From CAVQCX01 sp963775335 (GTDB lineage: Bacteria; Pseudomonadota; Gammaproteobacteria; Chromatiales; Chromatiaceae), in assembly GCA_963775335.1 (NCBI GenBank), contig CAVZIJ010000003.1:1054001-1118000 (forward strand): a DNA stretch of 64,000 nt, given 5' to 3'. The translations under genes were made by a program, and so were the position numbers. The notes under the pieces are model-generated. The model ran no database searches. It was not told the DNA's origin and saw only the letters and a program-made list of their open reading frames with translations. Of this stretch, positions 43,902 to 52,613 are shown piece by piece. Each line of letters starts with the position of its first letter. Within the stretch, counting starts at the first letter, position 1.

Positions 43902-44999
43902 ATGATCAAGCGACTGATCCTCGCCCTTCTGCTGTTAGGGGTCGTCTTCGGAGGGGTCTTCGGCTGGAAGGTCCACGAGATCCGGATGCAGGCTGCAATG
44001 CTCGGCCACGCCATGCCCCCGACCACCGTGGCGGCCACCCAGGTCCGGACGGAAACCTGGCAGCCTAAGCTCTCCGCCGTCGGGAGCGTCGAGGCGATTC
44101 AGGGGATCTCGGTCACCAACGAGATCGCGGGAACGGTCAAAGAGATCCTCTTCGATTCCGGCCAGGCGGTGAGCAAGGGTGAGCCGCTGCTGAGGCTCGA
44201 CGATAGCGTCGACCAAGCTGAGCTCCGGGGCCTGATCGCAGAGCGGGACCTGGCGGCCATAGAGCACCGGCGGCTCTCCAAGCTGCTGACCGACAAGTCC
44301 GTATCCGCCGCCGACGTCGATCAGGCCAGGGCCAAGCTGGACAACGCCCAGGCGCAGGTGGCGTCCAAGCAGGCGCAGATCGCCAAGAAGCTGATCACTG
44401 CCCCGTTTGCGGGCCGCCTGGGCATCCGCCAGGTGGATCTGGGCGAGTATCTGGCGCCCGGCTCCTCCATCGTGCCACTGCAGATGCTCGACCCTGTCTA
44501 TGTCGACTTCACCCTGCCGGAGCGCCACCTTGCCGAGCTGCACACCGATCAGACGGTGACGGTCGCGGTGCAGGCATGGCCGGGCCAGTCGTTCGTCGGA
44601 AAGATCACGGCGCTGAACCCCGGCATCGAATCGCGCAGCCGTACGCTCAAGATCCGCGCCACCCTGCCCAACCCGGATCAGCGGCTGCGCCCGGGCATGT
44701 TCGCCGAGGTACGGGTCCTGCTTCCCAAGCAACGCCAAGTGCTCACGCTCCCAGACACCGCCATCACCTACAACCCCTACGGCGATGCCGTGTTCATCAT
44801 CCGGGAAGACGCCAAGGGACTAACCGTGCAGCGCCGTCAGGTGGAGACGGGCGAGACCCGCAACGGGCGCGTGTCCATCCTCAACGGTCTTGATGCCGGG
44901 ATGCGCGTTGTGAGCGCCGGGCAAGTCAAGCTGCGCAACGGCATGCAGGTGACGCTGGATGACAAGCCCGCCCCCGGGGAAAGGGCCAAAGCCCTGTGA
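43902..44999 (+). CDS. RND efflux membrane-fusion (periplasmic adaptor) protein
   Basis: A 365-residue HlyD/AcrA-type adaptor. The N-terminal membrane anchor (KRLILALLLLGVVFGGVFGW) is followed by a beta-barrel/lipoyl region (SAVGSVEAIQGISVTNEIAGTV), a coiled-coil hairpin (about 100-160, LSKLLTDKSVSAADVDQARAKLDNAQAQV) and a C-terminal membrane-proximal domain. It links the inner-membrane pump to an outer-membrane channel not encoded nearby. Its stop overlaps the pump start by four bases (GTGA). Confidence 0.9.
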   Translation: MIKRLILALLLLGVVFGGVFGWKVHEIRMQAAMLGHAMPPTTVAATQVRTETWQPKLSAVGSVEAIQGISVTNEIAGTVKEILFDSGQAVSKGEPLLRLDDSVDQAELRGLIAERDLAAIEHRRLSKLLTDKSVSAADVDQARAKLDNAQAQVASKQAQIAKKLITAPFAGRLGIRQVDLGEYLAPGSSIVPLQMLDPVYVDFTLPERHLAELHTDQTVTVAVQAWPGQSFVGKITALNPGIESRSRTLKIRATLPNPDQRLRPGMFAEVRVLLPKQRQVLTLPDTAITYNPYGDAVFIIREDAKGLTVQRRQVETGETRNGRVSILNGLDAGMRVVSAGQVKLRNGMQVTLDDKPAPGERAKAL

Positions 45000-47900
45000 A
45001 GCTCACCGATCTCTTCATCCACCGCCCGGTGCTGGCCAGCGTGGTCAGCCTGCTGATCCTGGTGGTCGGACTGCGCGCGATCGCCTCCCTGGAAGTGCGT
45101 CAGTACCCGGCGACCCAGGACACGGTGGTCAGCGTCACGACCACCTATCCAGGCGCGAGCGCCGACCTGATCAAAGGCTTCATCACCACCCCGCTCCAGC
45201 AGGCCATCGCCGAGGCCGACGGCATCGATTACCTCTCCTCGAGCAGCAGCCAGGGTCGCTCGCTCATCGAGGCTCACATGCGGCTCAATTTCGATTCCAA
45301 TGCCGCCGTGGCAGAGATCCAGGCCAAGGTGGCGAGCCAGCGCAACGTGTTGCCGGCGGAGGCCGACGACCCGGTCATCACGTCCCAGACGGGCGACCCC
45401 ACGGCGCTCATGTACCTGGCCTTTTTCAGCGACGTCATGAAGCCGTCGCAGATCAGCGATTATCTGCTGCGCGTCGTGCAGCCCAAGCTGCAGGCGGTGC
45501 CGGGCGTCGGCAAGGCGGCGCTCATCGGCAACAAGACCTTCGCAATGCGCATCTGGCTGGACCCCGCGCGCATGGCCGCCCTGGGCGTCACGGCCAGCCA
45601 GGTGGCGGCCGTGCTGCGCGCCAACAACTACCTGTCGGGGATCGGCGAGACTCGCGGCAACTACGTGACCATCGATCTGGGCGCCACCACCGACGTCGCC
45701 CGGGAGGAGGACTTTCGCAATCTGGTGGTGCGCAATGACGAGGGTGCCCTGGTCCGGCTGCGCGATATCGCCGACACCGAGCTGGGCGCCGAGGACTACG
45801 ACACCGAGACCTGGTACAAGGGCAAGACCGCCATCTTCGTCGGCATCGAGCAGGCGCCCGGCGCCAATCCGCTCACCGTGGCGCAATCGGTGCGCGCGGC
45901 CCTGCAGGAGATGAAGCCCCAGTTGCCAGAAGGGCTGGAGGTGCGCCTGCCCTATGATGCCAGCGAGTTCATCCAGGACTCCATCAACGAGGTCTTCCGC
46001 ACGCTGACCGAGGCGGTGGCCATCGTGCTGATCGTCATCTATCTGTCCCTGGGCTCCCTGCGCGCCGCCTTGATCCCCGCAGTGGCCGTTCCCCTGTCGC
46101 TGATCGGCGCGGCATTTCTGATGTTGTTGATGGGGTTCTCCATCAACCTGCTCACTCTGCTGGCAATGGTGCTTGCCATCGGGCTAGTGGTCGACGATGC
46201 CATCGTGGTGGTGGAGAACGTGCACCGCCATATCGAGATGAACGAGACGCCCCTCCAGGCCGCCATCAAGGGGGCTCGCGAGCTGGGCCTGCCGATCATC
46301 GCCATGACCACCACCCTCGTGGCGGTCTACGCGCCCATCGGCTTCATGGGCGGACTGGTCGGAACCCTGTTTACCGAATTCGCCTTCTCGCTCGCAGGCG
46401 CAGTGCTGATCTCCGGCGTCGTGGCGCTCACCCTCTCGCCCATGTTGAGCAGCAAGGTGCTCAAGCCGCACGGGGCGCCCGGGCGTTTCGAGCACACGGT
46501 GGAGCGCTTCTTCACGGGCCTGGCTCACGGCTACCAGCGCACCCTCCACAGCCTGCTCGAGGCCCCTTCGGCCATCCTGGTCTTCGCCTTCGGGGTGTTG
46601 GCCAGCATCTGGCTCATGTTCGCCACGGCGCAGAAGGAGCTTGCACCGACCGAGGACCAGAGCATCCTATTCTTCATCGCCACCGGCCCGCAGACCGCCA
46701 CCATCGACTACGACGCCGTCTATACGAAAGAGATCGTCAAGGCGTTCGAGACCGTCCCGGAGTACAAGGAGAGCTTTTTGCTGCTCGGCTTTGGCGGGCA
46801 GAAGAACCAGGTCTTCGGCGGCATCAAGATGCCCCCTCCCTCCGAGCGCAAGCGCTCCCAGATGCAGATTCAGCCGGAGGTCCAGGCCAAGCTTAGCCGG
46901 ATCGCGGGCTTCCAGACCGGGGTGATCCCCCGCCCAAGCCTGCCCGGAGCGGGGCGCGGCCTGCCGCTGCAATTCGTGATCGTCAGCGACGCCGACTACG
47001 ACCGCCTCGATCAGGTGGCGGACCAGCTCATCGGGCGGGCCATGCGGAGCGGCAACTTCATGTTCCTGCAGAAGGACATCGAGCTCACCCGCCCCAAGAT
47101 CACCCTGGTGATCGACCGCGACCGCGCAGGCGACCTGGGCATCTCGATGGAGGAGATCGGGCGCAGCCTCGCCACCCTGCTCGGCGGCAACTACGTCAAC
47201 CGCTTCAGCCTCGCGGGTCGCAGCTACAAGGTCATCCCCCAGGTGGCACAGAGCTTCCGTCTCGATGCCAGCAAGTTCAAGGACTATTACCTGCGGGCGG
47301 CCAACGGAGCCAACGTGCCGCTGTCCTCGCTGGTGCGCCTGGAGACCTCGGTGGAGCCGAGCAAGCGCACCCAGTTCCAGCAGCTCAACAGCCTCACGGT
47401 GCAAGGCATCATGACGCCGGGCGTGACCCTGGGCGATGCGATGGACTACCTCGAGCAGCAGGCCCGGCCGCTGTTCCCGCGCGGCTTCACCTGGGACTAC
47501 ACCGGCAGCTCCCGCCAGTACGCCCAGCAGGGCAGCGCACTGGTGGCGACCTTTTTCATGTCGCTGCTCATCATCTACCTGGTGCTCGCCGCCCAGTTCG
47601 AGAGCTGGCGCGACCCGCTGATCATCCTGGTCTCGGTGCCCATGTCCATCGCCGGGGCCCTGGCGTTCCTCACCCTGGGCTTCGCCTCGGTGAACATCTA
47701 TACCCAGGTCGGACTGATCACCCTGATCGGGCTGATCGCCAAGAACGGCATCCTGATCGTGGAGTTCGCCAACCAGGTGCAGCTCCACGAGGGGCTGAAC
47801 AAGCGGGCCGCGGTCGAGCGCGCGGCCGCCATCCGGCTGCGTCCGATCCTGATGACCACCGTCGCCATGATCGTCGCCATGGTGCCCTTACTCACCGCCA

Positions 47901-48091
47901 GCGGGCCCGGTGCCGTTAGCCGCTTCGACATCGGTCTGGTAATCGCTACCGGCCTCGGCATCGGCACCTTGTTCACCCTCTTCGTGGTACCCGCGGTGTA
48001 CGTGTTGATGGCCCGTACCCACCGGGAGGCCGCCCTTGCCGATGAACAGGCAGCGGCGAAGAGTCCCAGCGACCAGCCCGCAAACGCCTGA
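44996..48091 (+). CDS. RND efflux pump, HAE1 type
   Basis: A 1031-residue pump with a GTG start overlapping the adaptor stop. Twelve membrane helices and two large periplasmic loops are visible. The proton-relay aspartates are in VLAIGLVVDDAIVVVENV, and the conserved lysine is in GLIAKNGILIVEFAN. The whole length and motifs match multidrug (HAE1) rather than metal RND pumps. It acts with the adaptor and a distant TolC-like channel. The MarR gene upstream is the likely controller. Confidence 0.92.
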   Translation: MKLTDLFIHRPVLASVVSLLILVVGLRAIASLEVRQYPATQDTVVSVTTTYPGASADLIKGFITTPLQQAIAEADGIDYLSSSSSQGRSLIEAHMRLNFDSNAAVAEIQAKVASQRNVLPAEADDPVITSQTGDPTALMYLAFFSDVMKPSQISDYLLRVVQPKLQAVPGVGKAALIGNKTFAMRIWLDPARMAALGVTASQVAAVLRANNYLSGIGETRGNYVTIDLGATTDVAREEDFRNLVVRNDEGALVRLRDIADTELGAEDYDTETWYKGKTAIFVGIEQAPGANPLTVAQSVRAALQEMKPQLPEGLEVRLPYDASEFIQDSINEVFRTLTEAVAIVLIVIYLSLGSLRAALIPAVAVPLSLIGAAFLMLLMGFSINLLTLLAMVLAIGLVVDDAIVVVENVHRHIEMNETPLQAAIKGARELGLPIIAMTTTLVAVYAPIGFMGGLVGTLFTEFAFSLAGAVLISGVVALTLSPMLSSKVLKPHGAPGRFEHTVERFFTGLAHGYQRTLHSLLEAPSAILVFAFGVLASIWLMFATAQKELAPTEDQSILFFIATGPQTATIDYDAVYTKEIVKAFETVPEYKESFLLLGFGGQKNQVFGGIKMPPPSERKRSQMQIQPEVQAKLSRIAGFQTGVIPRPSLPGAGRGLPLQFVIVSDADYDRLDQVADQLIGRAMRSGNFMFLQKDIELTRPKITLVIDRDRAGDLGISMEEIGRSLATLLGGNYVNRFSLAGRSYKVIPQVAQSFRLDASKFKDYYLRAANGANVPLSSLVRLETSVEPSKRTQFQQLNSLTVQGIMTPGVTLGDAMDYLEQQARPLFPRGFTWDYTGSSRQYAQQGSALVATFFMSLLIIYLVLAAQFESWRDPLIILVSVPMSIAGALAFLTLGFASVNIYTQVGLITLIGLIAKNGILIVEFANQVQLHEGLNKRAAVERAAAIRLRPILMTTVAMIVAMVPLLTASGPGAVSRFDIGLVIATGLGIGTLFTLFVVPAVYVLMARTHREAALADEQAAAKSPSDQPANA

Positions 48092-48115
48092 GCCCCCAGC
48101 CGGGCAGCGCTCCCT

Positions 48116-48142
48116 TGTAGGAGCGCCGCCCCGGTGCGATGA
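48116..48142. repeat. REP-like extragenic palindrome
   Basis: TGTAGGAGCGCCGCCCCGGT-type sequence directly after the efflux operon, resembling the widespread GTAGGAGCG...GCGAT extragenic palindromes. One copy is seen. Confidence 0.35.
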
Positions 48143-48149
48143 CGCTGGT

Positions 48150-48455
48150 TCAATCCGCGCCCGGCTTGGTAGCCTGGCGGTACTCCAATGCCGTAACCTG
48201 CTGATTCGCAAGCGGCGCCGACCCATGTTGCCCGAAGCCCGCTCCGCAAACAACCAGGCGCACACCTCGCCGAATCCGAAGACCTTCCATTTTGTTAAAG
48301 ATCAATAGTAACTCGAGCCTGGCCGCTTTTGCCCATTCGATGAAATACCTGCCATTATGAATGCGTTCAAACTCTTCCCTGTTTTTCAAAGGTTCAAATG
48401 CCTCTGATTCGAGAAGCGGCGTTAAGTCGAACAAAGCGGAACGTCCGTCGTCTGA
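48150..48455 (-). pseudogene. DUF2442-like gene fragment broken by tandem repeats
   Basis: The frame reads (SDDGRSAL)FDLTPLLESEAFEPLKN, then REEFERIHNGRYFIEWAKAARLEL, which matches the second half of DUF2442 proteins, small proteins often paired with DUF4160 in toxin-antitoxin-like loci. The 5' part, with the DG strand, is cut at about 48455 by the tandem repeat block. After AARLELLLIFN the sequence leaves the family, so the 3' end is also altered. No partner gene is present. Confidence 0.45.
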
Positions 48456-48580
48456 TTTAATGGGGTTGATTTAATGGGGTCAGACTCGATTGATTTAATG
48501 GGGTCAGACTCGATTGATTTAATGGGGTCAGACTCAATCGAAACTCACTGCTTGACGCCACACCAATCGAGTCTGACCCC
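48452..48580. repeat. Tandem 24-bp repeats with an inverted copy
   Basis: The unit TTGATTTAATGGGGTCAGAC occurs three times with a 24-bp period (48465-48537), preceded by a partial unit (TGATTTAATGGGG). CAATCGAGTCTGACCCC at 48564-48580 is the inverse of the unit core, so a hairpin can form. Such GGGGTCAGACTC motifs are common around REP-associated tyrosine transposase (RAYT) repeats; no such transposase is in the window. Confidence 0.75.
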
Positions 48581-48794
48581 TGTCCCGGCACTACCTAGCG
48601 GTTACCCGGCTGGGGCTCCCACCCACTAGAGTACGCGGCATTGCCTAACCGCACTGACCGCACTTCCCGCGTGACGCCCCTTTTCTCCGGCCCCGTGGGC
48701 CGCGTTTACTTGATCTCCGTCAACAGGCAGGGGCGACACGGGCTGGTAATATCAGAAGATACTAAAATACTAGCGGACTAAGGCCTACGCCAAG

Positions 48795-51700
48795 GTGGCA
48801 GCAATGAACGCACTTTCAACGGCACAGCGGCGACAATTGGGGCACATGTTCGGCAAATGGGTCAGCTTCGACCGGGAGGAGCGGCGACTTTACAGCCACG
48901 ACGTGGCGGCCATCCCCAAGCTCATCCGGCCGGTCATCGGTCAAGCGACAGCGGCGGCAGTCGTCCAGCCTGCGTCCGAGGAAGAGCTGGTGGCCTTGGT
49001 ACGGTGGGCCAATGAGAATAAGGTGCACCTGGTGCCCCGGGCCAAAGCGACCTCGGGATACGGGGGCGTGATGCCCGTCAAGGGTGGCATATCCGTGAGC
49101 CTGACCCGGATGCGCGAGGTCCTGGACGTCGATGCCGAGGCGCTGACGGCCCGCGTCCAGCCGGGGGTGGTGTGGGTCGACCTGGAGCGGGCCATGCAGA
49201 AGCAGAGCCTGGCGCTGCGCACCTACCCCTCCAGTGCGCCCTCCTCGACCGTGGGCGGTTGGCTGGCGCAGGGCGGCGTAGGCTACGGGTGCTTCGAGTA
49301 CGGCTGCTTCCGGGACAACGTGCTCTCTGCCCGGGTGGTGCTGGCGAACGGCGAGGTGCGCGTCTTCGAAGGGGACGATCTGGATCTGGTGAGCGAGGCC
49401 GAGGGGATCACAGGCTTCATCACGGAGGTCAAGCTGCGAGTGCGCAAGCAGAGTCCGGAGGTGATCCGGGCCTATCGATTCGACTCGAGCCGTGAGATGG
49501 CCGCCGCACTCGCGGAGATTCTGAGCGCGAAGCTGCCCATCTGGTCAGTGAGCTTCACCAATCCCACCACGGCAAGGCTGCGCAATCGCCTTCCGCCCGC
49601 CCTGGTGCACGGCGAGCCGGTGCAGACCCATGGGCCCGGGCTGCCCGAGGATGCCTACCTGGTCGTGCTGGTGACGCCTGAAGAGCGCTGGCACGTCGTC
49701 GAAGAGGGTCTGCGGCCCATCCTCGGAGCTCATGGTGCGCAGGCGGTCGATCAGGCCATTGCCGACCACGAGTGGAAAGAGCGCTTCGCCCTGATGCACA
49801 TCAAGCGGCTGGGACCGAGCCTGCTGCCGGCGGAGGTCGTGGTTCCTCTGGAGAGCCTCGGGCAGGTGCTCGATGAGGCGGCATCCGCCATCAAGCAGCC
49901 ACTGGCCCTGGAGGGCATGGTGCAGAGGAACCTCCAGGGCGGCTCCGAGGGGCTGGTGACCCTGCTCGGCTTCATCCCTCACGACGAGCGTAAGCTCTCG
50001 TTCGGCATTGCTTACAGCCTCTCTCTCACGCTGGTGCGCATCGCCAAGAAACATGGCGGCCGGCCTTATTCGACGGGCCTCTACTTCACCAGCCAGGCGG
50101 ACACCGTTCTGGGTAGAGCCCGCGTCGACAAGCTGCGGGCCTTCAAGCGGGAGGTGGACGCACAAGCGATCATGAACCCACGCAAGGTCATCGACAGCGG
50201 GCTCATGGGGCACCTGATCGGGGCGATCCTGCCGTTCGAGCCGCTGGCGAGGATTCCGGCAAACCTGATGAAAAGTCCCGCGGCCGAGCGTATCGAGGGC
50301 CAGGGTAAGCGCGGCGTGCCCGATGACATCGCCTGGTACGCCTACGCCTGCGCCCAGTGTGGCTACTGCGTGGATGAGTGCGACCAGTACTATGGCCGCG
50401 GCTGGGAATCCGAATCGCCCCGCGGGCGCTGGTTCTTCCTGCGGGACTACATGGAAGGTCGGGCCCAGATGACCCAGGAGTGGGTGGAGAATTTCCTGGC
50501 GTGCACCACCTGTGAGATGTGCAACGTGAAGTGCCCGCTTCAGCTACCCAACGAATCGAGCTGGATGAAGATGCGCGGCGAGCTGGTGCGCAAACAGGGC
50601 AGGCTGACCCTGCCGCCCTTTGAGGTCATGCGCGCCTCGGCCGAGAAGGAGCTGAATGTCTGGGGCGCCTACCGACGGGACCGGACCGGCTGGATGTCGC
50701 CGGAGGCGCAGGACCAGGCCCGGGATGAAACGGGCGAGCTCCACTTCGGCGGCTGCTTGGCAGGAACTGGTGACCGGTCGTCCTGGCTGCCGCCGGAGGT
50801 GAAGGACAAGCTGAAGCCACAGGCCGAGACAGCCTACTTCGCCGGATGCACGGCAAGCCTGGTGGAGACGGACGTGGCCGAAGGTACCGCGCGTCTGCTG
50901 TGTGAGGCGGGCGTGGAGTTGACCTACCTGGGTCAGGATGAAGGCTGCTGCGGCATCCCCATCCTGTGCTCCGGCAACTGGGATACCTTCGAGACGATTC
51001 TGCGCCACAACGTCGAGGCCATGGCAATGCGGGGGGTGAAGACGGTGGTGACGTCTTGCCCGGCCTGCTGGCTCGCCTGGCACACCTACTATCCCCAGTG
51101 GGCCAAGAAGCTGGGGATCCCTTTCGACATCGAAGCGAAGCACTACTCGCAGGTGCTGGCCGAGCGGCTCAAGACCGGGGAGCTCAAGCTGACCCACGAG
51201 GTGCCATTGAAGCTGACCTGGCACGACTCCTGCCACATGGGGCGAGCCGGTGGCATCTACGAGCCGCCCCGCGAGCTGCTCAAGGCCATTCCCGGAGTGG
51301 ACCTCAGGGAGATGGAGTTTAATCGTGAGGCGGCCCACTGCTGCGGCAGCGTGCTGAGTCTGCTCGAGGATCCGGAGGGTGCTGCCGTCAGGATCGGCGA
51401 CATTCGGCTCAAGGAGGCCGAGGCCACCGGCGCCGAGGCCCTGGTGGCGGCCTGTCCATGCTGCGAGGTACAGTTTCGCGTGACCGCGAAGAAGACGGGC
51501 AGCCCACTGAAGATCCTGGACTTGGCCCATTTGGCGACCGAGGCACTGGGCGTGAAGCTCCCCGATATGACTGCCGAGACTCTGGAGCAATGGGCCACTT
51601 TCGAGGCGATGATCAAGCTGTTGAAGCCTGAGGCGATGGCCGACTTCATGGGGGCCATGTTGCCCGAGATGTTCGAGGCCATGCCGCAGCCCTTTCGCGG

Positions 51701-52007
51701 GATGATGAAGTGGACGCGCGACACCTCGCCGGGGATGCGGGATACCATGTGGGCGGTGATGCGGCCCATGCTTCCGGTGCTGTTCCCACGCCTGCTGCCC
51801 GGCATGATGCCCAAGCTGATGCCCGACATGCTGCGGGCCATGGAGCAGCGGGTGCCCATGCCCGACTACATGAAGGAGCAGATGCCCACGCTGATGCCCA
51901 CGGTTATGGGAAACCTGATGCCAAAGATGCTGCCCCAGGTGGTGCCTTTCTTCGTGCCCCGCATGGAGGCGTACATCAAGCACCGGGCCCCGTCCGGGAC
52001 CGCGTAG
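48795..52007 (+). CDS. FAD-linked oxidase fused to Fe-S/CCG domains, Met-rich tail
   Basis: A 1070-residue protein resembling a GlcD-GlcF or D-lactate-dehydrogenase fusion. Residues 45-215 form an FAD-binding PCMH domain (VPRAKATSGYGGVMPVKGGI) and 230-480 the FAD-linked oxidase C-domain. Two 4Fe-4S motifs follow: CAQCGYCVDECDQ (about 518) and CTTCEMCNVKCPL (about 571). Two CCG domains come next (YFAGCTAS...DEGCCGIP...SCPACW; HDSCHMGR...AHCCGS...CPCCEVQF), as in heterodisulfide-reductase-like subunits. The last about 110 residues are a Met/Pro-rich tail (LLPGMMPKLMPDML, MPTLMPTVMGNLMPKMLP). It probably oxidises a hydroxy-acid and passes electrons to quinone or a redox carrier. The substrate is unknown. 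Confidence 0.85.
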   Translation: MAAMNALSTAQRRQLGHMFGKWVSFDREERRLYSHDVAAIPKLIRPVIGQATAAAVVQPASEEELVALVRWANENKVHLVPRAKATSGYGGVMPVKGGISVSLTRMREVLDVDAEALTARVQPGVVWVDLERAMQKQSLALRTYPSSAPSSTVGGWLAQGGVGYGCFEYGCFRDNVLSARVVLANGEVRVFEGDDLDLVSEAEGITGFITEVKLRVRKQSPEVIRAYRFDSSREMAAALAEILSAKLPIWSVSFTNPTTARLRNRLPPALVHGEPVQTHGPGLPEDAYLVVLVTPEERWHVVEEGLRPILGAHGAQAVDQAIADHEWKERFALMHIKRLGPSLLPAEVVVPLESLGQVLDEAASAIKQPLALEGMVQRNLQGGSEGLVTLLGFIPHDERKLSFGIAYSLSLTLVRIAKKHGGRPYSTGLYFTSQADTVLGRARVDKLRAFKREVDAQAIMNPRKVIDSGLMGHLIGAILPFEPLARIPANLMKSPAAERIEGQGKRGVPDDIAWYAYACAQCGYCVDECDQYYGRGWESESPRGRWFFLRDYMEGRAQMTQEWVENFLACTTCEMCNVKCPLQLPNESSWMKMRGELVRKQGRLTLPPFEVMRASAEKELNVWGAYRRDRTGWMSPEAQDQARDETGELHFGGCLAGTGDRSSWLPPEVKDKLKPQAETAYFAGCTASLVETDVAEGTARLLCEAGVELTYLGQDEGCCGIPILCSGNWDTFETILRHNVEAMAMRGVKTVVTSCPACWLAWHTYYPQWAKKLGIPFDIEAKHYSQVLAERLKTGELKLTHEVPLKLTWHDSCHMGRAGGIYEPPRELLKAIPGVDLREMEFNREAAHCCGSVLSLLEDPEGAAVRIGDIRLKEAEATGAEALVAACPCCEVQFRVTAKKTGSPLKILDLAHLATEALGVKLPDMTAETLEQWATFEAMIKLLKPEAMADFMGAMLPEMFEAMPQPFRGMMKWTRDTSPGMRDTMWAVMRPMLPVLFPRLLPGMMPKLMPDMLRAMEQRVPMPDYMKEQMPTLMPTVMGNLMPKMLPQVVPFFVPRMEAYIKHRAPSGTA

Positions 52008-52169
52008 CCACGCCCCGGCGTTAGCCCCACCGCTCGACAAGGCAGCGCCTGGGGGGCTCCGTCTTGGCGCATTCTTAACCGGACTTCAGCTATTCGGCCC
52101 TGAAAGCGGCCCAAGGTGCTGATCCCCCGTTCGCGAATGCCGGGGTCTGGCTTCGCATCATTCAGTTCC

Positions 52170-52424
52170 CACGACCGGGGTCACCACGACCGGGGTCAGG
52201 TCTCACACGGCACGACCGGGGTCACACGACCGGGGTCAGGTCTCACACACACGGCCGGGGTCTCACACACGACCGGGGTCAGGCCTCACATGGCCCATCC
52301 TCCGCTCCCGCAGAACTTACCGACCGGGGTCAGGTCTCACACACCGACCGGGGTCAGGTCTCACATGGCCCATCCTCCGCTCCCACGACCGGGGTCTCAC
52401 ATGGCCCATCCTCCGCTCCCGCAG
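52170..52424. repeat. Irregular tandem array of a GACCGGGGTC motif
   Basis: GACCGGGGTC occurs eight times, plus one GGCCGGGGTC variant, mostly followed by AGGTCTCACA and spaced 14 to about 60 bp. The longer block CATGGCCCATCCTCCGCTCCC is present three times. It is non-coding, lies between the oxidoreductase and IS-like elements, and resembles the GGGGTCAGG-type repeats that flank RAYT transposons. It is the densest repeat array in the window. Confidence 0.8.
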
Positions 52425-52451
52425 AATGGATTCGTCCCACGGCGCGACTTA

Positions 52452-52610
52452 GGGCTCGCGAAACAATAACTCCCGAACTTGGACCGGCGATCCATCTCGC
52501 CTGGCTGTGTTGCGGAAAGGGTTACATACCGCAAGTATGCGCCCCTTTCCGCGCCTTGCCAGACGGGCGCCTCGACGCCCCAAAACCGGAAGTTATTAAT
52601 TCGCGAGCCC
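52452..52610. mobile_element. Short MITE-like element with IS-type ends
   Basis: A 159-bp stretch with inverted ends GGGCTCGCGAAACAATAACT and the inverse of GGGCTCGCGAATTAATAACT, flanked by TTA on both sides (52449-52451 and 52611-52613). The ends resemble those of the neighbouring element at 52614-53888, so the same transposase could have moved both. There is no coding sequence. Confidence 0.65.
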
Positions 52611-52613
52611 TTA

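Noticed and set aside
48452..48580. CRISPR array or direct-repeat spacer unit
   Set aside because: The 24-bp units are contiguous with no spacers and an inverted copy follows.
52170..52424. CRISPR array
   Set aside because: Motif spacing is irregular, intervening sequences are themselves repeated, and no cas gene is near; the Cas4-like DUF2779 protein is far away.
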